Below, in pieces: positions 16,363 to 24,444 of a stretch of DNA of 64,000 nt. The DNA is from Corticicoccus populi. GTDB lineage: Bacteria; Bacillota; Bacilli; Staphylococcales; Salinicoccaceae. Within the stretch, counting starts at the first letter, position 1; each line of letters begins with the position of its first letter. Below the pieces are notes generated by a model. It saw nothing but the letters and a program-made list of their open reading frames with translations. It ran no database searches and was not told where the DNA came from. The stretch covers positions 1,554,429 through 1,618,428 of the forward strand of contig NZ_JBHUOQ010000001.1 in NCBI RefSeq assembly GCF_042686195.1, read 5' to 3'. The position numbers and the translations under genes are program-made.

Positions 16363-17790
16363 TTATGCATAATAGCCTTTTATCGCTTTAACTTCAAGGA
16401 ATTCTTCAATACCATAATCGCCCCACTCACGGCCGATACCGGACTGCTTATAACCGCCGAACGGCAGGTCGGAACTTCCTGGGTGATCATTAATCGCAAT
16501 GCTTCCTGCTTCAATAGAACGTGCAATTTTCTTAATCTGTTCTTTATCCTGACCCATCACATAGCCTGCGAGACCATACTTAGTATCATTCGCAATTTTT
16601 ATGGCTTCATCTAAATCTTTATAAGTGATGATAGACATTACAGGACCAAAGATTTCTTCCTGGGCAATGGTCATTGAATTTTCTACATTAGTGAATATTG
16701 TCGGTTTAACATAGAAGCCTTTTTCAAGACCTTCAGGTTTACCTGTGCCGCCGAAGTACAGTTCAGCACCCTCTTCAATTCCTTTTTCTATAAACTCCTG
16801 AACGGTTTCAAACTGGTCTTTACTGACAAGCGGTCCCATTTCAACACCTTCATTATTAGGGTCTCCAACTTTCACGTCCGCCATGTACTGTTTGGCTTTT
16901 TCAAGGAATTCATCTTTGATTGATTCCGGAATTAAAGTTCTTGTAGCTGCTGTACATACCTGACCGGTATTGTTAAATACAAGTTTTACAGCAGATTTCG
17001 CCGCTTCATCGACATCCACATCATCTAAAATAATATATGGTGATTTACCGCCGAGTTCAAAGGATACTTTTTTGAAATCTTTACTTGAGTTTTCCATAAT
17101 TTTCGCACCAGATCCGCCTGAACCTGTAAATGACATCATACGTACATCAGGGTGTGATGACAGTGCATCACCGACTGTTTTACCTTCACCATTCACTAAA
17201 TTGAAGACACCTTTCGGCACGCCTGCCGCTTCAAATATTTCAGCCAGAATTACAGCCGCAAACGGTGTTTCAGTGGATGGTTTTAATACTACAGGTGATC
17301 CTGCCGCAAAAGCCGCTGCAAGTTTCAATGAAGTCTGGTTTGTCGGGAAGTTCCACGGTGTCACTAATCCTGATACACCAATCGCTTCCTTCATAACAAG
17401 AGACTCGCCTCTTTTTTCTTCAAATTGAAAATCATCCAGAGCATCGCGGGCTTCTGTGAAATGAATGACACCACGCTCATAGTGTGTTTTCTCTGATAAT
17501 TCGCGGGGTGAACCGAGCTCATCTGTTATGGCATCAATAATATCTTCTTTACGTTTTTTATATTCTGTTACAATACGGTCAAGCAGTTCCTGTCTTTCCT
17601 TAACCGGTGTATTTCTGAAATCTAAATATACATTTTTAGCCGCCTCAACAGCCTTATCTACATCTTCTTTCGTTCCTTTTGCGATTGTACCGAGTACTTC
17701 TTCAGTTGCCGGATTAATCACATCAAGAGTTTCTCCGCTCGTACTGTCTACCCATTCACCGTTAATGAATTGCTGGTTATTTATACGCAT
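16363..17790 (-). CDS. NAD(P)-dependent aldehyde dehydrogenase
   Basis: 475 aa, a full-length ALDH. Visible marks: TPWNFPTNQ (cofactor site), FTGSGGSG, catalytic Glu in SFELGGKSP, catalytic Cys in NNTGQVCTAATR, and EEIFGPVMSI near the end. Closest in pattern to the staphylococcal AldA-type enzymes of broad or unknown aldehyde substrate. Start ATG at 17790 follows AAGGAG with eight bases between. It is divergent from an unknown membrane protein gene; a perfect palindrome lies between the two (17903-17916). Single-gene transcript ending at the hairpin at 16241-16290. Confidence 0.92.
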   Translation of the reverse strand: MRINNQQFINGEWVDSTSGETLDVINPATEEVLGTIAKGTKEDVDKAVEAAKNVYLDFRNTPVKERQELLDRIVTEYKKRKEDIIDAITDELGSPRELSEKTHYERGVIHFTEARDALDDFQFEEKRGESLVMKEAIGVSGLVTPWNFPTNQTSLKLAAAFAAGSPVVLKPSTETPFAAVILAEIFEAAGVPKGVFNLVNGEGKTVGDALSSHPDVRMMSFTGSGGSGAKIMENSSKDFKKVSFELGGKSPYIILDDVDVDEAAKSAVKLVFNNTGQVCTAATRTLIPESIKDEFLEKAKQYMADVKVGDPNNEGVEMGPLVSKDQFETVQEFIEKGIEEGAELYFGGTGKPEGLEKGFYVKPTIFTNVENSMTIAQEEIFGPVMSIITYKDLDEAIKIANDTKYGLAGYVMGQDKEQIKKIARSIEAGSIAINDHPGSSDLPFGGYKQSGIGREWGDYGIEEFLEVKAIKGYYA

Positions 17791-17902
17791 TTATAAAACT
17801 CCTTCTTAAATAATTGATATATAACTATCACACTCATAGTATTACCAAGTTGAGACATTATTAAACATAGGAAAATAGTAGATTTTAAATTTTCGCAGTA
17901 AG

Positions 17903-17933
17903 GTGTCATTTGACACTACCACTATTAAAAAGG
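17903..17933 (+). promoter_or_regulatory. Palindromic operator overlapping a promoter
   Basis: GTGTCATTTGACAC (17903-17916) is a perfect 6-2-6 palindrome. Its right half overlaps a -35-like TTGACA (17910-17915), and 17 bases on is GACAAT (17933-17938) as a -10. A repressor or activator bound here could act on the plus-strand gene at 17988 and perhaps the divergent aldehyde dehydrogenase. The regulator is not known. Confidence 0.5.
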
Positions 17934-17987
17934 ACAATAAAAGTAAAATATTCAAAATAAAAAATATAAAGAGAGGATACCTTGTTA

Positions 17988-18632
17988 ATGTTTAAATTAA
18001 TTAAGAAAAAACGAAGGGATATGCATTTAAGAAAAATCAAAGAAGGTGACGGGCATCCTTTAAAACCTTACAGGCTGTGGCATAATTTAACGCGCTCTTT
18101 ATTCCATCTGCAAATAGAAGACAATACTCAGGAAGTGATAGATTACAGTGTAGAATATCGTTATTTTGTATCTGAACCGCAGGCTGAATTATATCGTAAC
18201 GGCAGACATACTGCCTATTCAAAACTTCCGGCAACGTTTCCTGTCTCAGGTGGTGTGATTGAAGTCGCTTCAGGATCATACGGTATTAAGCGGATGCATT
18301 ATGTTAAAGAAAACGGAGATTCGCAGATGCTTCAGCCCGACCATCGCTCCATCAGGGGATTACGGGTCGGAATTGAAGAAGACTTCCCGGTATTCAGCAA
18401 ACTGATCGGCATCATCTCCATTATACTTTTGATTATTGTTTTTATTCTCGGGCTGCCTCAGATTATCGAACAGATATCACAAATTCCCTGGGTCGCCGAA
18501 AATATCGGTGTTTTCAACTCTCCATTTAACTTTTCTATATGGGAGAACCTGATTATTGCCGGCATCGGCGCATTGGCAGGTATGGAACGGACACTCATTT
18601 TCCGTAATCAGCGCCTGCTTCATATGCTTTAA
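17988..18632 (+). CDS. Membrane protein with cytosolic N-domain, unknown
   Basis: 214 aa. The first 130 residues are soluble and basic at the start, rich in beta strands by look (VIDYSVEYRYFVSEPQAELYRNGRH). Two hydrophobic spans follow at about 140-165 and 185-203. No motif recognised. ATG at 17988 is preferred to the TTG at 17982, with GAGAGGAT upstream. Divergent from the aldehyde dehydrogenase; a perfect terminator follows. Confidence 0.78.
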   Translation: MFKLIKKKRRDMHLRKIKEGDGHPLKPYRLWHNLTRSLFHLQIEDNTQEVIDYSVEYRYFVSEPQAELYRNGRHTAYSKLPATFPVSGGVIEVASGSYGIKRMHYVKENGDSQMLQPDHRSIRGLRVGIEEDFPVFSKLIGIISIILLIIVFILGLPQIIEQISQIPWVAENIGVFNSPFNFSIWENLIIAGIGALAGMERTLIFRNQRLLHML

Positions 18633-18643
18633 AAACATACTCA

Positions 18644-18682
18644 TAATTAATACGGCACCCTTACTGGATGCCGTATTAATTA
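18644..18682. terminator. Bidirectional terminator
   Basis: TAATTAATACGGCA (18644-18657) is perfectly complementary to TGCCGTATTAATTA (18669-18682) around an 11-base loop, between the converging membrane gene and the chbG-like gene. Confidence 0.85.
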
Positions 18683-18718
18683 TTATCTGCCTCAAATATT
18701 CTAAAATGTCAGGTGCAC

Positions 18719-19420
18719 CTAATATTTCTCCGCCCACTCAGGTCTTTGAATACGTGTCAGTATTTCAAGTTCCTTCTCCCTGAACTCTAAATATGAGCTG
18801 TTCTGCTTCAACTGCTCATCCACACAGCCTGGATGAGTCATCACTTCAACAATACCTGCTTCTGTTACTTTAACAGCATCAAACAAATCATTATAAATGG
18901 TCTCTCCGTAAAAATCTGTATAGAGGGTATCACTGAGAAGGATTTCCTGATGTTCAGACAGACTGTCAGCATATCTGAGCGGCACATTATATTCTTTCGC
19001 CAGTGTTATTGCCGCATCTTTTACTTCGTCCCATGAATGAATGTGATGATGACTGTCGATATGATGAAGCTTCAGACCGGTTTCAATAAACGCTTCAATC
19101 TGCTGCTTCCATTCATTATATACTTCATTTTTGTCCGGCGGTTCTTTACCGGAAAAGGCACTATTCAGACGGAACTCACCTTCCTTGTTGATAAGAGATG
19201 ACACACCTTCTTTAAGCAGCGGCCGTCCCCATGTGAGTACTAAATGAATCCCGACCTTTAAATCCGGATGTAATTTTGCCTGCTCTACAGCATAAGGAAC
19301 ACTACAGCCGTTCATCATCATTGTCGTTGAATCCACAACACCATTTTTATGAGCTTCAATGATTCCGTCAACAACTCCTTTAGTTAACCCAAAATCATCG
19401 GCATTAATGATTACTTTCAT
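18719..19420 (-). CDS. chbG: Carbohydrate deacetylase, ChbG/YdjC family
   Basis: 233 aa. MKVIINADDFGLTKGVVDGI is the YdjC/ChbG opening with the metal-site Asp pair; HLVLTWGRPLL and HHIDSHHHIHSW supply the other metal ligands. E. coli ChbG removes an acetyl group from N,N'-diacetylchitobiose-6-phosphate (or chitobiose derivatives) so that the GH4 enzyme ChbF can act. The true start is 19420, with GGAGGAGGGG upstream; the frame is open further but lacks a site. It overlaps the end of the gntR gene by 17 bases, so it is translated with it. The GH4/PTS genes lie divergent next door. Confidence 0.9.
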   Translation of the reverse strand: MKVIINADDFGLTKGVVDGIIEAHKNGVVDSTTMMMNGCSVPYAVEQAKLHPDLKVGIHLVLTWGRPLLKEGVSSLINKEGEFRLNSAFSGKEPPDKNEVYNEWKQQIEAFIETGLKLHHIDSHHHIHSWDEVKDAAITLAKEYNVPLRYADSLSEHQEILLSDTLYTDFYGETIYNDLFDAVKVTEAGIVEVMTHPGCVDEQLKQNSSYLEFREKELEILTRIQRPEWAEKY

Positions 19421-20135
19421 CCGCTTCCCCTCCTCCGTAATGCCTTTCAATTGTAAAGTTCGTAATATCCCCTCTGAAATAGGAATGGGAATACTCAATC
19501 ACTCTGTCCGAGCTGCTGTATGTTGTCGTCTCAATATAAAAGCACGGGGCACCGACATCATAATCCAGCAGTCCGGCAATCCTGTCGTCGGCGAGAATAA
19601 TTTCAACATGCTCAACCGTCCGTGTAACAGGCACTTTATACTTTTCCTGCAGTGTTGAATACAAAGAATACTCTGCATCTTCTTTTGTAATACCGGGTGC
19701 TGCGTCCCAGGGAATATAGGAGACTTCATACTGGGTGATATGCATATTTGCCCGGCGGATACGTTCGACTTTCTGTACCGGGGCTGACGGTTCAAGCTTA
19801 AAATGTACAGCGAGAGAATCTGCGGGGATAACCTGCAGGTCAATCAATTGGTTTTCAGCTGTTTTCCCCTGTACAGCTACTTGATCACTGTATCGTTTAA
19901 CCGTTTGAGTCAGTGCCTGGGTGACTTTTCGCTCCGCAATAAATGTCCCTCTGCCTCTCACCCTGTCAAGATACCCTTCTTTCTCCAGCTGCTCCAATGC
20001 AATTCTGACTGTCGTCCTGCTGACATCAAATTGAACACATAATTCCTTTTCTGTCTGGAGACGATCTCCCGGCTGATATTCACCGCTCTTTATTTTCTTT
20101 AATATTGTCTCTTTAATCATGGCATGCTTCGACAT
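19404..20135 (-). CDS. GntR-family regulator (HutC/UTRA type) of the PTS locus
   Basis: 243 aa. N-terminal winged helix (residues 7-70: GDRLQTEKELCVQFDVSRTTVRIALEQLEKEGYLDRVRGRGTFI) and C-terminal UTRA sugar-binding domain (about 90-235). It likely senses a phosphorylated disaccharide and releases the divergent PTS operon. Two palindromes in the 160-base gap fit as its sites (20175-20188 and 20256-20266). GGGGAGTG precedes the ATG. Forms an operon with the chbG-like gene. Confidence 0.9.
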   Translation of the reverse strand: MSKHAMIKETILKKIKSGEYQPGDRLQTEKELCVQFDVSRTTVRIALEQLEKEGYLDRVRGRGTFIAERKVTQALTQTVKRYSDQVAVQGKTAENQLIDLQVIPADSLAVHFKLEPSAPVQKVERIRRANMHITQYEVSYIPWDAAPGITKEDAEYSLYSTLQEKYKVPVTRTVEHVEIILADDRIAGLLDYDVGAPCFYIETTTYSSSDRVIEYSHSYFRGDITNFTIERHYGGGEADESNH

Positions 20136-20174
20136 ATGAATGCACTCCCCGGAATCAATCTTCTATTTGTTATA

Positions 20175-20188
20175 AATCATACATGATT
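20175..20188. promoter_or_regulatory. Palindrome, candidate GntR operator 1
   Basis: AATCATACATGATT is a perfect 6-2-6 palindrome 40 bases upstream of the gntR start. Confidence 0.55.
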
Positions 20189-20255
20189 CAAAATTTTAAT
20201 ACAAATCAATCTTAACAGATACCAACCATTAAATGTTATAGACATATTTATATTT

Positions 20256-20266
20256 GTATGATACAT
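20256..20266. promoter_or_regulatory. Palindrome, candidate GntR operator 2
   Basis: TGTATGATACA is a perfect 11 bp palindrome. It shares TCATACA with site 1 when read on the other strand, as repeat sites of one regulator should. Confidence 0.5.
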
Positions 20267-20271
20267 TTTAT

Positions 20272-20285
20272 AAAAGCGTTTACAA
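20272..20285 (-). promoter_or_regulatory. Candidate cre site (CcpA)
   Basis: On the minus strand TGTAAACGCTTTTA matches the catabolite element TGWAANCGNTNWCA at all but one position. It lies just before the ribosome site of the GH4 gene, a place that suits repression by CcpA when glucose is present. Confidence 0.65.
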
Positions 20286-20297
20286 AGGAGGAGCAGC

Positions 20298-21605
20298 ATG
20301 TCTTTAAAGTTAGTTGTAATCGGCGGTGGATCCAGTTATACGCCGGAAATTATTGAAGGTATTATTAACAGGGCGGCATCACTCCCTATCAGTGAAATTA
20401 CACTGGTTGATATTGAAGAAGGGCTTGATAAACTGACCATTATCGGCCGATTGTCCAGACGGATGATTGAAAAATCCGCCTTAAACATTAAATTAGAATG
20501 GACAACAGACCGAAGAAGTGCTTTACAGGATGCAGATTTTGTCAGTACTCAAATAAGGGTCGGCGGACTTAATGCCAGAAAACTGGATGAACGTATCCCT
20601 TTAAAATATGGTTATATAGGCCAGGAAACGAACGGTGCCGGCGGGATTTTTAAAGCATTTCGTACGATTCCTGTACTTATGGATATTGCGTCCGACATTC
20701 ATGAAATCTGTCCGGATGCCTGGATGATTAACTTTACCAATCCGGCTGGAATTGTCACTGAAGCACTGCTCAAACACGGAAAACATAAAAAAGTCATCGG
20801 TGTATGTAATATTCCTTACAATATGAAGGAATCTGTCAGTGAGGTACTGAATGTCCCGGCAGACACAGTCACAATTGAATTTACAGGACTAAATCATTAC
20901 GTATTCGGTACTAAAGTTGAAGTGAACGGCACGGACCGTCTGGATGAGGTTCTAGATGCTTTAAAAGAAGGTACGGGAGATTACTCACCTGCGAATATTG
21001 TTAATCTGGGATGGTCCCGGCAGTTCCTGGATGCGTTTCATGCACTTCCGAATCCGTATCATCAATATTATTTTCAGACTAAGGAAGTACTCAAGAAAGA
21101 CACTGATGCCTACCAGGAGAACGGCACACGGGCAGAGCAGGTCATGGCCCTTGAATCATCATTATTTAAATTGTACCAGGATGAAGATTTGAATGTTAAA
21201 CCTGCAGAACTGGAGGAAAGAGGCGGTGCATATTACAGTGACGTCGCATGCAGCCTGATGAACAGCCTGCACAATGACACAGGGGATATACAGACTGTTA
21301 ATGTTCAAAACGATGGAACGCTTCCTTTTCTGGCAGACGATGCAGTGATTGAAACAAACTGTGTTATCACTAAAAATGGAGCTGTACCTTTAGAACGGTC
21401 TGTTGTACCCGCTTCGATTTCAGGATTGATTTACAGTATGAAACATTTTGAAACACTCGTCATCGATAGTGCTGTTTCAGGATGTTATGACACAGCTTAC
21501 CTTGCAATGATGAATAATCCGCTTGTACAAAATGAAAAGGATGCTAAAGATATACTGGATGAATTGCTGAATGCGCATAAAGTACATCTGCCGCAGTTTA
21601 ATTAA
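20298..21605 (+). CDS. 6-phospho-beta-glucosidase, GH4
   Basis: 435 aa. NAD-binding start LVVIGGGSSYTPEII; the metal and substrate marks FTNPAG, GVCNIP (Cys) and TGLNHYVFG (His) are in place. GH4 enzymes need NAD and Mn and split 6-phospho-glycosides by oxidation at C3 and elimination. ChbF of E. coli is in this group and acts on phosphorylated chitobiose and cellobiose. A strong AAAGGAGGAG precedes the ATG. First gene of a four-gene operon with PTS IIC, IIA and IIB; with chbG next door the substrate is more likely chitobiose than cellobiose, but this is inference. Confidence 0.93.
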   Translation: MSLKLVVIGGGSSYTPEIIEGIINRAASLPISEITLVDIEEGLDKLTIIGRLSRRMIEKSALNIKLEWTTDRRSALQDADFVSTQIRVGGLNARKLDERIPLKYGYIGQETNGAGGIFKAFRTIPVLMDIASDIHEICPDAWMINFTNPAGIVTEALLKHGKHKKVIGVCNIPYNMKESVSEVLNVPADTVTIEFTGLNHYVFGTKVEVNGTDRLDEVLDALKEGTGDYSPANIVNLGWSRQFLDAFHALPNPYHQYYFQTKEVLKKDTDAYQENGTRAEQVMALESSLFKLYQDEDLNVKPAELEERGGAYYSDVACSLMNSLHNDTGDIQTVNVQNDGTLPFLADDAVIETNCVITKNGAVPLERSVVPASISGLIYSMKHFETLVIDSAVSGCYDTAYLAMMNNPLVQNEKDAKDILDELLNAHKVHLPQFN

Positions 21606-21631
21606 AAGGGGAAAAAGGGGATGTTAGTATT

Positions 21632-22918
21632 ATGAATCGTTTTATCGAAATTGCCGGACGCATAGGGTCACAAAGACATTTGCTTGCCATCAGAGACGGT
21701 TTTGTTGCCATTATGCCGTTGATTATCATTGGTTCACTTGCTGTTTTAATTAACAACTTTCCACCGATTGGACCGATTGATTTTGTGTCATGGCTGAACA
21801 GCCTTTTAGGGGAAGGCAACTGGCAGCTTGTCGGCGGCAGCATATGGAATGCATCATTTGCAGTACTCGGGCTGCTCGCATCGTTCACCATTGCGTATAA
21901 TCTTGCGAAATCATACTCTGTTGACGGTCTTTCTGCGGGTCTGATTTCTATGGCATCCTACATTATGCTGGTACCTGTCACCGAGGACTGGGGTCTGAAT
22001 TTTTCATGGCTCGGTGCACAAGGCCTGTTCGTTGGAATTATCCTTGCACTGGTGACAACAGAGTTATTCCGTCTGCTTGTAAATTCCAAACTGACAATTA
22101 AAATGCCTGAAGGTGTTCCTGATGGGGTTGTCCGTTCATTTCAGGCATTAATTCCTGCAGCGATAATTTTAATCGCTGTTGGTGTATTCCAGGCATTAAT
22201 CACTGTACTTTCAAATTCAAATATATTCGAAATTATTTTCACAGTGATTCAGGAACCGCTGCAGGGACTCGGCAACACACTGCCTGCAGCTGTCATTGTT
22301 TCATTGACGAATCATGTACTGTGGTTTTTCGGACTTCACGGGACCAACATTATCGGCTCCATCATTGAACCGTTATACCTGCCCCTGATCGAAGAAAATC
22401 TAAATGTATTCAGTTCAGGTGTGTCTGCATTTGATGTTCCTTATATCGTAACAAAACCGTTTCTTGATGCTTTCGTATTCATGGGCGGTTCCGGTACTAC
22501 CATTGCCCTGATTATCGCGATTTTCATTGTAATCAGAAAATATAAGAATCATCCGTACCGAAAAGTAGCCGGCCTTTCAGCACCTGCCAGTGTGTTTAAT
22601 ATTAATGAACCAATTATTTTCGGACTTCCGATTGTTCTCAACCCGGTAATGCTGATACCGTTTATACTTGTACCTACGACCTTAACAGTCATATCCTATT
22701 TTGCCTTGTCCTTCGGACTCGTACCTAAAACCGTTGCTATCATCCCTTGGACCACTCCGCCGATTTTAAGCGGATACTTAGTCACAGGCGGCAGCTGGCA
22801 GGGGATTGCACTGCAGGTTGTTAATATTGCAATCGCAGTACTGATTTATATTCCTTTTGTTTATAGTGGATATAAAGCAATGAATAAAGAGATGGAGGAA
22901 AATAAAGATGAGCGCTAA
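21632..22918 (+). CDS. PTS lactose/cellobiose/chitobiose-family IIC permease
   Basis: 428 aa. Eight to ten spans with the PTS_EIIC family features: MNRFIEIAGRIGSQRHLLAIRDGFVAIMPLIIIGS at the start, LWFFGLHGTNIIGSI (His-Gly substrate loop) and FNINEPIIFGLPIVLNP. It moves the disaccharide while IIB passes on the phosphate. Start ATG at 21632, with GGGG far (13 bases) upstream, a weak site for a membrane protein. It overlaps the IIA gene by 11 bases. Confidence 0.93.
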   Translation: MNRFIEIAGRIGSQRHLLAIRDGFVAIMPLIIIGSLAVLINNFPPIGPIDFVSWLNSLLGEGNWQLVGGSIWNASFAVLGLLASFTIAYNLAKSYSVDGLSAGLISMASYIMLVPVTEDWGLNFSWLGAQGLFVGIILALVTTELFRLLVNSKLTIKMPEGVPDGVVRSFQALIPAAIILIAVGVFQALITVLSNSNIFEIIFTVIQEPLQGLGNTLPAAVIVSLTNHVLWFFGLHGTNIIGSIIEPLYLPLIEENLNVFSSGVSAFDVPYIVTKPFLDAFVFMGGSGTTIALIIAIFIVIRKYKNHPYRKVAGLSAPASVFNINEPIIFGLPIVLNPVMLIPFILVPTTLTVISYFALSFGLVPKTVAIIPWTTPPILSGYLVTGGSWQGIALQVVNIAIAVLIYIPFVYSGYKAMNKEMEENKDER

Positions 22919-23243
22919 AGAAGATTTACAGATGATTTCATTTAATATTATTGCCCATGCAGGTGCCGCACGTTCCTGCTGTATGGAAGCATTACAGTAC
23001 GGACGGACAGGGCACTTTGAAGAAGCATCTGATAAACTGAAAGAAGCGGATACAGAATTCATCCATGCGCATAATAAACAGAGTGCACTGCTTCATGCAG
23101 AAGCTGATGGTACCGACCATCAGTTGTCAGTCATTTTAATCCACGCACAGGACCACCTGATGACGGCAATGACTGTAAAAGAAATGACGGAAGAAATGAT
23201 TGAAATGTATAAAAGAATTACTAAACTGGAGGAGATTAAATGA
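22908..23243 (+). CDS. PTS lactose/cellobiose/chitobiose-family IIA
   Basis: 111 aa, typical of the three-helix IIA of this PTS class. The phosphorylated His is His79 within SVILIHAQDHLM. ATG at 22908 lies inside the end of the IIC gene, with ATGGAGGAAAAT as site. The gene overlaps the IIB start by four bases. Confidence 0.93.
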   Translation: MSAKEDLQMISFNIIAHAGAARSCCMEALQYGRTGHFEEASDKLKEADTEFIHAHNKQSALLHAEADGTDHQLSVILIHAQDHLMTAMTVKEMTEEMIEMYKRITKLEEIK

Positions 23244-23536
23244 AAGTCAGACTCGTATGCTCTGCAGGTATGTCCACATCCATGCTTGTGAGAAAGATAA
23301 AAGAAGAAGCTGAAAAAGAAGCAATCACAATGGATATTTCAGCTGTCGGTGCCGGACAGTTAAACGATCATGTTGAAAACCTTGATGTCGTTTTAATCGG
23401 TCCCCAGGTCAGATATTTAGAAGGAAAAATAAAAGAAGCTCTATCACCAAAAGGGATTAAGGTGGCAGTCATCGACCAGATGGCCTATGGCATGATGGAC
23501 GGTAAAAAAGTGCTTGAACAAATTCAATCTATGTAA
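23240..23536 (+). CDS. PTS lactose/cellobiose/chitobiose-family IIB
   Basis: 98 aa. The phosphorylated Cys7 stands in the P-loop LVCSAGMSTSMLV. The later stretch VVLIGPQVRYL is standard for CelA/ChbB. Site CTGGAGGAG is in the IIA gene. The order IIC-IIA-IIB is unlike the E. coli chbBCA order. Last gene before a perfect terminator. Confidence 0.93.
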   Translation: MKVRLVCSAGMSTSMLVRKIKEEAEKEAITMDISAVGAGQLNDHVENLDVVLIGPQVRYLEGKIKEALSPKGIKVAVIDQMAYGMMDGKKVLEQIQSM

Positions 23537-23570
23537 AAACAACAGCCCTGGTACCAGGGCTGTTGTTTTT
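23535..23570. terminator. Bidirectional terminator, 36 bp perfect palindrome
   Basis: Eighteen bases (AAAAACAACAGCCCTGGT) are followed directly by their exact complement, with A and T runs at both ends, between the PTS operon and a converging GNAT gene. Confidence 0.92.
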
Positions 23571-23572
23571 AT

Positions 23573-24031
23573 TTACAATGTTTCCGCAGCATACATCCTT
23601 AACGCTGTACCCTCATCATCATTCACCACAGTATGAAATTCCCATCCGTATTTTTCATACAGTCCGGTATGATCTGTGACAAGGTAAAGTGTGTTAATTC
23701 CTTTATCCCCAAGATCCTTCCGTGCAAACTTGAGAATTTCTCCTGCAATTCCTCGGCTGCGGTAGTTTTCTTCCACATACAGTGCGCATAAATTCGGAGC
23801 CAGATCCTTCCGGTCATGAAAGTCATTGTCGATCACACCGGCACCTGCAATCAAACTGCCGTGATGAAAAACAACATACCATTCCGGTATTGACCGGCTG
23901 TCTTCTACAGATGCCTTCATACTTTCAGAATACGCTTCGACAGGCACATCCCATTTCCCCGCGAACCATCCTGCAGCTTCTTCTATATACTCCGGGCACT
24001 CACGAATACATTTAATTATAAAATCAGACAT
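23573..24031 (-). CDS. GNAT acetyltransferase
   Basis: 152 aa. Motif A reads LCALYVEENYRSRGIAGEILKFARKDLGDKG, and LYLVTDHTGLYEKYGWEFHTVVNDDEG is motif B. Similar short GNATs with the opening ECPEYIEEAAGWFAGKW are common in Firmicutes and have no set substrate. Start 24031 is taken, with GGGGGAAAGT upstream. Confidence 0.87.
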   Translation of the reverse strand: MSDFIIKCIRECPEYIEEAAGWFAGKWDVPVEAYSESMKASVEDSRSIPEWYVVFHHGSLIAGAGVIDNDFHDRKDLAPNLCALYVEENYRSRGIAGEILKFARKDLGDKGINTLYLVTDHTGLYEKYGWEFHTVVNDDEGTALRMYAAETL

Positions 24032-24069
24032 ACTTTCCCCCATACTCAACTCTATTTATTTCCCGGGTA

Positions 24070-24261
24070 TTATTCTGCTTCTTCCTCTCCTTCCGGCTCC
24101 TCTTCATTGGACAAGTTTTCTTTTGACCAGTCAGAATCTGCGTCAGGTTCATAATCAGCAGTCATATTCAGTCCCATCACTATCATCACTGTAATCACTG
24201 CCGCCGCACCGACAATTACCGCAACAGCTGAAGACACTATGATTTTACTTGTTTTTTTCAT
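24070..24261 (-). CDS. Small single-span membrane protein with acidic tail
   Basis: 63 aa. A basic start (MKKTSK), one span (about residues 7-31) and a strongly acidic end (EEEPEGEEEAE). No family recognised. GGGG seven bases before the ATG at 24261. Could be an exported anchor, or an unnoticed regulatory small protein. Confidence 0.6.
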   Translation of the reverse strand: MKKTSKIIVSSAVAVIVGAAAVITVMIVMGLNMTADYEPDADSDWSKENLSNEEEPEGEEEAE

Positions 24262-24392
24262 AACCATTCCCCTTAAAATGAATATTTTTAAATCCGATAC
24301 GAACTTTTAATTGTTCCATTCCTAAACTAAAAGCAGTTAAGATAATTATATCTGACACTCTGTCTGCAGTACAACTTTAAGCAGGTATAAAT

Positions 24393-24441
24393 AAAGCCCC
24401 TTTACAGTCCGGTATTTTCATCCTGATCTGTAAAAGGGTTT
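24393..24441 (-). terminator. Terminator at the end of the msmX operon
   Basis: On the minus strand AAACCCTTTTACAG pairs with CTGTAAAGGGGCTTT (one G-U), then CTTTATTTAT. It follows the msmX stop codon within four bases. Confidence 0.8.
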
Positions 24442-24444
24442 ATC

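Noticed and set aside
20598..20800. Minus-strand frame in the GH4 gene
   Set aside because: It lies wholly within a confirmed enzyme and lacks start signals.
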